Shown one piece after another: positions 56,471-64,000 of a stretch of DNA of 64,000 nt. The first letter of the stretch is position 1. Each line of letters starts with the position of its first letter. Where the stretch lies: positions 112,037,534-112,101,533 of the forward strand of contig OY804580.1 in assembly GCA_963680875.1 (NCBI GenBank), given 5' to 3'. The notes beneath the pieces were generated by a model. The model searched no databases, was not told the origin of the DNA, and worked only from the letters and a program-made list of their open reading frames with translations. The position numbers and the translations under genes were made by a program. This DNA is from Bathymodiolus brooksi (taxonomy: Eukaryota; Mollusca; Bivalvia; Mytilida; Modiolidae).

Positions 56471-56610
56471 TGGTCTGTTGACGGTAAATATAGAATTTAT
56501 TTGACAAGGGTGAGAAACGGGGTGAAAGACGAGCTTCTAGCGAGTCTTTCTCCCCGTTTCGCGCCGAGTCAAATAAATTCTATATTTACCGTCAACAGAC
56601 CAATATTGTA
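56462..56610. repeat. Hairpin element abutting the Tc1 remnant
   Basis: ACAATATTGGTCTGTTGACG plus GTAAATATAGAATTTATTTG (left arm, 56464-56505) pairs with the right arm 56568-56610. A second inner pair (GAGAAACGGGG...GTCTTTCTCCCC) leads to an apex of GACGAGCTTCTAGCGAGTC. Confidence 0.95.
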
Positions 56611-56899
56611 TTTATCCTGCAATCCACGATGTCCTAAAAAATAATCTTAGCTCGTAAAAATGCATTTTTTAGTGCAACGGAATCCTCACTATTTGGCGTA
56701 GTAAAATACCAATTTTTTTTTGCTGACAAAAATTCGCGAACAAATAGTTCTCAAAAGGAAGTGAAATAACTTTATTTAAGTGAAGATTTATTGATTAAGG
56801 TGAAAATCTATATAGAAAATTGATAGTTTAAAACCTGAAATATATATATTTAATATGTTTTTCATAGATATGAAAACACATTAATTTAGCGATCATACG
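56611..56899. other. Unassigned sequence
   Basis: No recognisable feature. Confidence 0.4.
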
Positions 56900-57150
56900 T
56901 CACATGCGGTCATACTTAAATACGCCTGCAGTAGTAACCAGGTAAATATATACGCCTGCAACTATATGGTTCACTTTTATTTTTATTTTTTTATATCAAA
57001 TAATAAACATCCGATATATTCCTTTTACTAGTTTATATTAAAAAAAAATAAATAAAAAAGAACCATATAGTTGCAGGCGTCCACCTTTGTATGACACACA
57101 GGCGTATATATTTGCCTGGTTACTACTGCAGGCGTATTTAAGTATGACCC
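56900..57150. repeat. Hairpin element with AT-rich loop
   Basis: GGTCATACTTAAATACGCCT, GCAGTAGTAACCAGGTAAAT and ATACGCCTGCAACTATATGG pair with the right arm from CCATATAGTTGCAGGCGT to AGGCGTATTTAAGTATGACC. The right arm carries a roughly 22-base insertion (around CCACCTTTGTATGACACACA). The loop is AT-rich. Confidence 0.9.
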
Positions 57151-57341
57151 ACACAGTTTGTAAACATGTGAAAGCAATACACACATACATGTATAGACGA
57201 TTCGAGCATGTTTTAAGTAAACTAGGTAGAGTAGAGAAAACAGAAAGATTAATCATTTATCTCAACAAACTGAACTGATTCACGGAAATGTATTTAACAA
57301 CGATGTCAAACACTCAAATGCTCAGTTATTGGGATATTTAG

Positions 57342-57850
57342 TCATTTGTGAAAATTGTGTACACATTCACCATTTGTTATGGATGACCACGCCGTAAAAC
57401 ATAGAACTAATTTGACTTGACATATTTGTATTGGAACTGTAAAAAGGAACATCGGGATTGCTTCGACACGAAACATCAGAAGTGCTACTGGCTGTAGAAT
57501 TTGTGGAGGTTTTACGAGGTAAGTTTGCTGAAAAGCATTTCTGTTAGTTTCACTTTCAGTGTTGCTGAGGATGTTTGATATTTTCCTGTGTCTTTTCTCA
57601 CTCAATGTTGAGTAATTATTAATAAATGCCACATTGTTATGCCCTGATATTTGCATAATATCTATCCCCTCCACATTGTTTTCTCTTAACTTCTGGACGG
57701 GATAAGATATTTTCTGGCACTGATTGATTAATGTCTAATTTGCAACTATCCTTCATTTTTTTCATGAGACTGGAAAGTTTTCTTTCATGCACTTTTCTAC
57801 CTGTTTCTAAAGCTCGTACAAATAAATTATGTATTTTGCGACAATGCAAG
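57342..57850 (-). pseudogene. Tyrosine recombinase (Crypton/DUF3504-type) C-terminal half, decayed
   Basis: On the minus strand, LSSLMKKMKDSCKLDINQSV (near 57780-57715) is followed after a small frame change by QKLRENNVEGIDIMQISGHN and NNYSTLSEKRHRKISNILS (near 57690-57590). This matches the catalytic block of Crypton-derived recombinases: SVRK-type Arg, GH motif and NNYS tyrosine. The Ser/Thr-rich tail typical of the family lies in a shifted frame near 57440-57540. At least two frame disruptions make it a pseudogene unless introns are involved. The N-terminal part is at 59042-59272. Assigned from motif memory. Confidence 0.65.
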
Positions 57851-59041
57851 TATATAAAGGAGGAGAAGCTAATACCAATCTTCTGGACTTTACATAGGTT
57901 TCAATGGAAAATTGGAATTTATTTTTATAGAATAAAATAAAACTTTCATATATACATGGTAAATTGAAGAAAATCAAAATAGAGATCTGATTTAGTGTCA
58001 ACAAGCACCAGATATGATTTTAATTACTATATTTAACTTCTGTTTGTATATCATAATCAAATGAATTAATATGCATTGAAGTCTACATGTATGTAGAATC
58101 CCCACCAACTATTTTCTTCATATCAAATTTGCTATTATTAAACCATAATCCATTGATTGGTAAATTACATAATACGATGTCACTAAGGAACCAAGAATAT
58201 TATGGACATAGGTGTTGTGACCAGAAAAATATTAGAGTGAAGGATATATTTTTCTGGAATGAACAATATTTACATGATAATGTTGGTTGTTGCGAGTAAT
58301 GACTAATGTGCGAATATATTTTCTGAGTCGGATCATACAAAAATGCATTATGAAAGCTTGAAGTTTCAACTATTCAAACATTGCTAATTTAGTCTGCATT
58401 TTGTTCCTTTTTTCTTGTTATTTTATTAGTAAATATATAATAACATGTATTTTAATTATAATCAATGCTATATTAATGTCTTTCAGATGAATGGCTGGAT
58501 TAATGGTTTAACAGTGTACAATGTACATGTGATGTTTGAAATAAGTGCAAAGACTATATATGAAAGAAATAATTGCATAAAAACCTATGAACGTTTTATA
58601 AAGATCTGATTAAACAAAGGACATTTTTCAAGAACTATCACTCAGTTGTTGCATACAGGCCAGGGGTATGTGAATCAGTTTCAAATGGAATTGCACAAAA
58701 TAAAAAATGTACTGTAATCCTGATCAACAGTGAGTAGAATTCCAGCAGATAAAACACTAGTTTCAACTGACAAATCATACAACTTTGTTGGAATTTTGCA
58801 AAGAAAAAAATGTTTTAAAAAAAGATGCAAAATGATTGGAGGAAGTGACTGAATACAATTATTCCAAATGGTTAAAGCAAATTATATAGATATTTTGTGG
58901 TGTCATAAAGAATTCAGAATATAAAAAATTATCTATAATTTTAAAGTGACTTGATGCAATAGCAGGAATATGTGTTATTTTCACCTTGAAGAAATCTACT
59001 ATCTGATATGTTGTAGTAATTGATGTGAATTAATTGAACAT
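57851..59041. other. Spacer between the recombinase halves, possibly intron or decayed exon
   Basis: AT-rich. No segment encodes the expected middle domain in a readable frame. The frame at 58087-58299 (plus strand) has no known domain. Confidence 0.4.
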
Positions 59042-59272
59042 TTAATATGAAGAAATTTTATAATAAAATATATGTAGTAATCTTAGAGTTTGATGTTCAA
59101 ACTGTACTGAGTTATTTAACCATATAAGTTTGTTTAGTAAAGATTGTGGTGTGTGACTGCCCAGAACGTTTCTGTTATAAAGGATGTTAATTTCCTCATC
59201 TGTTGGAGGGCATGCCCTTTTTGGTTTATTCCCTTTGTCCTGTAGTTTTAGTTGCTTTTGTTTTGTTTTCAA
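59042..59272 (-). pseudogene. Tyrosine recombinase (Crypton/DUF3504-type) N-terminal core segment
   Basis: The minus-strand frame reads KLQDKGNKPKRACPPTDEEI, then LGSHTPQSLLNKLIWLNN and FEHQTLRL. It fits the conserved GKGNKP...TDEEI...LG..TP.SLLNT.W...N..FG.RG..EH segment of DUF3504/KO recombinases. The FG-RG part is deleted or changed (VQFEHQTL). It is collinear with the catalytic part 1.2 kb downstream on the same strand, so both probably belong to one former gene or Crypton. Confidence 0.68.
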
Positions 59273-59544
59273 AGCTTCCCTGTCAAGTTATAAATGATTC
59301 GGATTTGTTTAAGATTTTTGTTTTGTTTTTTATTGACTTCTAGGATTTTTTTTATCGTAAAATATGTATAAAAAATATGAAATTTTAGAATTATTAGTTT
59401 CATTTTGTCGGTTTGTAAATTTACAAATAGTGAGAACGAAAACATTTATTAGAAAAAGACGACGTCGATTATTGACATTGGTTACGGTTAATATTTTAAC
59501 TCCTTCACAGGAGAGCAAAAACACAAAAAAGTAGTTCCGGAATC

Positions 59545-59645
59545 TATGGGCGGGGCTTAAAAGTTTATTCGTAGGTTTAAAAGTTTATTCGTAGGCTTCA
59601 AAAGTTTATTCGTAGGCTACGAATAAAGCAAAAATTTATTCGTGT
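59545..59645. repeat. 20-bp direct repeat, three copies, with a short inverted copy
   Basis: AAAAGTTTATTCGTAGG occurs at about 59559, 59579 and 59600, followed by the inverted CTACGAATAAAGC. Confidence 0.85.
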
Positions 59646-60593
59646 GGTATATTTGTACAGCAAATGTACTGATTGCAGGATAAATACTCGATATTAATGT
59701 TTAAATTGTTGACATTTTGTGACATTTCAATTAATTCGTAACTTTTTTGATAATCATGGAATCTTTTAAAAATTCGAAAATTTAGTGTTATCGTTTTTGA
59801 CCGTCGCTGTGTTCCATATGCAATAGTAGAATCGTTTGAAATAAATTTTTTATTTACCATAGTGTTCAAAAATTTCAAAATATTTACCTATGCTATTTAT
59901 ATTATTTATTGTTATTTATTAAATTCATTTTTTTTGTTGAGTATATTAGTCAGTTCAAAATTTGCATCAGAAAGACATTTATATACTTGAAACTGGGATA
60001 AATATTTCTTGTCAAAACGTTGATAATAATATTAATAAACTTATGAACGAAAATGAATAATAAAATTAACATAGGCGGAAGTCAATTAATATACAGAAAA
60101 TAAATATTGAAAAATCTACATTAACAAAACAACACAGGAATGTGACCATTTGTTCGAGACAAATTAACATCAACGACTTTCTATTTAAAACATGTTTGAT
60201 AATATCCATGGAATTCCTACGTTTAACCTGCCATTGTCTGCTTTGTTTAGTTTCCTAGCTATTCATTATAACAGTGCCAGAAACCTCATGGATTATGTTA
60301 TAACTCCTGCCAAGAATATAACTTATATATATTAGCTTTATTACCTATCACTCCCCCGCAAGTGTAAGATTTTTCTACTTCAGTCTGAATTAGTTAATAC
60401 TATCTTGATATACTAATCAACGGTAATCTACGCTGTGATGGACAAGATTAAAGCAATATTTTGTGTCTGTAAGTGTTGAAAGCAGGTGTACTAAACATAG
60501 GGTATATGTTCTGGTAGATAAGGAACCAAAGTCAGAAGAATACCTTCATTTATTGAAATAATTGAGTTTAAACAAACACGTTTTATGCATCAG
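59646..60593. other. Unassigned AT-rich sequence
   Basis: No recognisable gene or repeat. Confidence 0.45.
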
Positions 60594-60850
60594 GGGTCGT
60601 CGTGGCCGTGATCGTACGGTAGTCGGATTTACAACTACCTATGCAATCAGTACCTAGTACCACTGATGTTGTGAGTTCGAATCTCGATCCGGGCGAGGTG
60701 TACAACATTATGTCATAAAGTTTGTCAGTGACTTGCGACATGTCGGTGGTTTTATCTGGGTCCTTCGGTTTCCTCCACCAATAAAACTGATCACCATGAT
60801 AAAACTAAAATATTGTTGATAGTGGCGTTAAACACCATCAAAGAAACAAA
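60594..60850 (+). mobile_element. SINE family 2, plus strand, full-length
   Basis: The head GGGGTCGTCGTGGCCGTGAT starts at 60594. The A-box region is TGGCCGTGATCGTACGGTAG, and the B box is GAGTTCGAATCTCG at 60672. The body has GACATGTCGGTGGTTTTATC and TTTCCTCCACCAATAAAACT, and the tail region is TGGCGTTAAACACCATC. This is the only full-length forward copy and defines the family's orientation. Confidence 0.9.
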
Positions 60851-61329
60851 CGTTTAATATTTCTATTTCTTATCTATTTTAAATGGTACCATAAATGTGT
60901 CCTGTCAACCTAAGAAGACGTGGTAAAACAGCGATAAAACCATTATTGTGTAACTTCCTTCACTGATTTTTACCACTGATTCCAATGGATTTTTCTTCAT
61001 GTTCAGTCATTTACAACGACAGTCTGTCGTGTCTAACGTGATAAAGACAACACACATTTGAATGACAATGCGATTTGGTTCAGATGTGAAATGTTCGTTC
61101 CAGCTATGAAAAAAAACACCAATTTATTTTCATATCTAAATTTAACGTACAAATCCATGTCTAAACTGCATAATATTGTCTGTATAACTTTAAGCAATTA
61201 TCGATAAACATTTTGTCTCCAATTGGAACTCACTATATAATTTTTCTTTTATTTTCAATAAAAAAAAAAAAAAAAAAACGTTTATCAATGGGAAACATCT
61301 CAATTGATGACAATTAAATTTTATGACTA
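60851..61329. other. Unassigned; poly(A) run at about 61259-61278
   Basis: Apart from the poly(A) tract, nothing is recognised. Confidence 0.4.
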
Positions 61330-61440
61330 AAGCAATTAAGGGGTATCAATTTTGTCTCTTTTTACAATGTTCATATCTGATTTTGGAATTGTTCCAAAAG
61401 TGTGGTATTTTGATTTCGTTTTTCATGTAACTTATTGCTA
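61330..61440 (+). mobile_element. Family D fragment, plus strand
   Basis: GGGTATCAATTTTGTCTCTT, TGGAATTGTTCCAAAAGTGT and GGTATTTTGATTTCGTTTTT match the family D 3' side. Confidence 0.65.
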
Positions 61441-62324
61441 TGATCCATTTGTTGAATTCAATTATATTCCAGATGTACTGCCCCCTTTGAAATCTGAGAT
61501 CAAGTATGATTTTACATTAGATTAAATTTGTCAGTAATATCTTTATTATGCTACATAAAGAAAGGGATATTGATTGTAAAAGGACAATTGTGAAGGAAAA
61601 TATATATTATACTATGGAGATAGATTTGTACCCTATTCAATTTCACTTGCTACGACTATTCTTTCTACATTTTTATCTATCTGTATTAATTGTAAACTTT
61701 CAGTAATTTCCTTTAATGTACAATAATCAATTGCATCTGGTTAAAACACATTGAAGACTCAGACAAATCTGAAAACTCAATGAAAACAAATAATTACTTT
61801 CTATGATGTGATTTTATACCAGATGAACACATGCATATCCTTTCAACAGAACATTATTAGCTCCAGAGAACATAATACATCTGATGTCAAAAGATTATAA
61901 AAAAAGATGTTTTTATCCATCAACAATATTCCACGTATTGACATGAGGATTCAAAGGACAAGCCATCAGATTAACCTCGTGATTCGGTTTACGACATTGA
62001 AAAAAGGTCGTTTATTAACTTGAAATCTTTAGATTGTCATGGTAACGAAAAGTAAACAAATTAATTGGTAAACATGGGATTTAGCTAAAACGTCAACAAC
62101 ATAGCCATTTGTAAAGTTCATTTGAAAACAAATAACAAAATACTTAATAACGAATCAATCTTCTAAATCGTATATGGAATGCGCATGCCAAACATTCTTG
62201 CAATTACCATCTCCACTAATCGGAATCTATATTTATTGTGGGAATTCATTTTGTCCCTTATTTAGTCATGTTATTGCTTTGTTAATTTTATTTTAAGTTG
62301 GCGTTGTTTAGAAAAGTTTTTAAA
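61441..62324. other. Unassigned AT-rich sequence
   Basis: No recognisable gene or repeat. Confidence 0.45.
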
Positions 62325-64000
62325 CAATTCACAAGGGTAATCAGAAGCCGTAATTCAAATAGGAAGACAATACAATGGACACAAAGCAAAAATGATAGAA
62401 AGTCAAACAGTGGTAGACACAATACCACAAATAAAACTAAAGATTGAGTAACACAAACTCCTATAACACAATACTACACATAAAACTAAAGACTGAGTAA
62501 CACAAACTCCTATAACACAATACCACAAATAAAACTAAAGATTGAGGAACACAAACTCCTATAACACAATACTACACATAAAACTAAAGATTGAGTAACA
62601 CAAACTCCTATAACATAATACTACACATAAAACTAAAGATTGAGTAACACAAACTCCTATAACACAATACTACACATAAAACTAAAGATTGAGTAACACA
62701 AACTCCTATAACACAATACTACACATAAAACTAAAGATTGAGTAACACAAACTCTTATAGCATAATAATACACATAAAACTAAAGATTGAGTAACACAAA
62801 CTCCTATAACATAATACTACACATAAAACTAAAGATTGAGTAACACAAACTCCTATAACACAATACTACACATAAAACTAAAGATTGAGTAACACAAACT
62901 CCTATAACACAATACTACACATAAAACTAAAGATTGAGTAACACAAACTCCTATAACACAATACTACACATAAAACTAAAGATTGAGTAACACAAACTCC
63001 TATAACACAATACTACACATAAAACTAAAGATTGAGTAACACAAACTCTTATAACATAATACTACACATAAAACTAAAGATTGAGTAACACAAACTCCTA
63101 TAACACAATACTACACATAAAACTAAAGATTGAGTAACACAAACTCCTATAACACAATACTACATATAAAACTAAAGATTGAGTAACACAAACTCCTATA
63201 GCACAATACTACACATAAAACTAAAGATTGAGTAACATAAACTCCTATAACACAATACTACACATAAAACTAAAGATTGAGTAACACAAACTCCTATAAC
63301 ACAATACTACATATAAAACTGAAGATTGAGTAACACAAACTCTTCTAACATAATACTACACATAAAACTAAAGATTGAGTAACACAAACTCCTATAACAC
63401 AATACTACATATAAAACTAAAGATTGAGTAACACAAACTCCTATAACACAATACTACACATAAAACTAAAGATTGAGTAACACAAACTCCTATAACACAA
63501 TACTACACATAAAACTAAAGATTGAGTAACACAAATTCCTATAACATAATACTACACATAAAACTAAAGATTGAGTAACACAAACTCCTATAGCACAATA
63601 CTACACATAAAACTAAAGATTGAGTAACACAAACTCCTATAACACAATAATACACATAAAACTAAAGATTGAGTAACACAAACTCCTATAACACAATACT
63701 ACACATAAAACTAAAGATTGAGTAACACAAACTCTTATAACATAATACTACACATAAAACTAAAGATTGAGTAACACAAACTCCTATAACACAATACTAC
63801 ACATAAAACTAAAGATTGAGTAACACAAACTCTTATAACATAATACTACACATAAAACTAAAGATTGAGTAACACAAACTCCTATAACACAATACTACAC
63901 ATAAAACTAAAGATTGAGTAACACAAACTCCTATAACACAATACTACACATAAAACTAAAGATTGAGTAACACAAACTCCTATAACACAATACTACACAT
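62325..64000 (-). mobile_element. Family C copy expanded into a 49-bp array, runs off the window
   Basis: CAAGGGTAATCAGAAGCCGT is the family C end (minus orientation). Then TAAAACTAAAGATTGAGTAA plus CACAAACTCCTATAACACAA plus TACTACACA repeats with 49-bp spacing to the last base (about 33 copies). The unit is the family C segment that elsewhere reads AAAACTAAAGATCGAGTAAC followed by ACGAACCCCACT. CTTATAACATAATAC variants recur at irregular intervals. Confidence 0.95.

Noticed and set aside
57038..57278. Opposite-strand frames over 57.04-57.28 kb
   Set aside because: They lie largely over one arm of a hairpin palindrome and have no domain.

Overview
This is eukaryotic, AT-rich, non-coding DNA, almost certainly from a bivalve mollusc and most likely a mussel (Mytilidae) or close relative. 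The assignment rests on several dispersed repeat families that I recognise from bivalve genomes: a tRNA-headed SINE ending in CACTCACTCA, a second tRNA-derived SINE with a Leu/Ser-like head, and two abundant unclassified families. Here these two are called family C (contains GTGTTACTCGATCTTTAGTT) and family D (contains CCTGTACCAAGCCAGGAA). No database search was possible, so the taxon is inference. I found no intact host gene. The only long open frame with a recognisable protein is a LINE reverse transcriptase.

Layout. 0-12 kb: a LINE ORF open from the window edge (3-1946), SINE and family C copies, then a second LINE copy (8.4-11.6 kb) split by a fold-back element with tandemly repeated inverted ends. 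11.8-23.4 kb: hairpin elements, LINE 3' ends, family C/D copies and SINEs. 24.0-26.2 kb: a 68-bp satellite. 27-35 kb: small minisatellites (48, 37 and 38 bp), a probable Tc1/mariner MITE, hairpins and SINEs. 35.35-40.32 kb: a 24-bp satellite of about 207 units. 40.4-42.1 kb: a non-autonomous piggyBac-like element with TTAA duplications. 42.8-49.2 kb: arrays of 27, 27, 56 and 36 bp. 50-57 kb: a hAT-like palindrome, hairpins and a dead Tc1 transposase. 57.3-59.3 kb: a decayed Crypton/DUF3504-type tyrosine recombinase on the minus strand. 62.4 kb to the end: a 49-bp array running off the window. Tandem arrays total about 15 kb, roughly a quarter of the window.

The main results are structural. 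(1) Several arrays sit inside dispersed repeats and are amplified from pieces of them. The 24-bp satellite has an unexpanded paralogue at 18.54-18.79 kb, which also supplies the empty site for the piggyBac-like insertion. (2) About a dozen long-stem hairpin elements with mostly unrelated stems occur. Three share an apex motif GAGC(N3-5)GCGAG, and several carry a partial duplication of one arm in or near the loop. (3) A short module resembling a hammerhead ribozyme core (CTGATGA...GAAAC) recurs seven times in various states of decay. Long open frames in the 24-, 27-, 36- and 48-bp arrays come from unit lengths divisible by three and are not called as genes.
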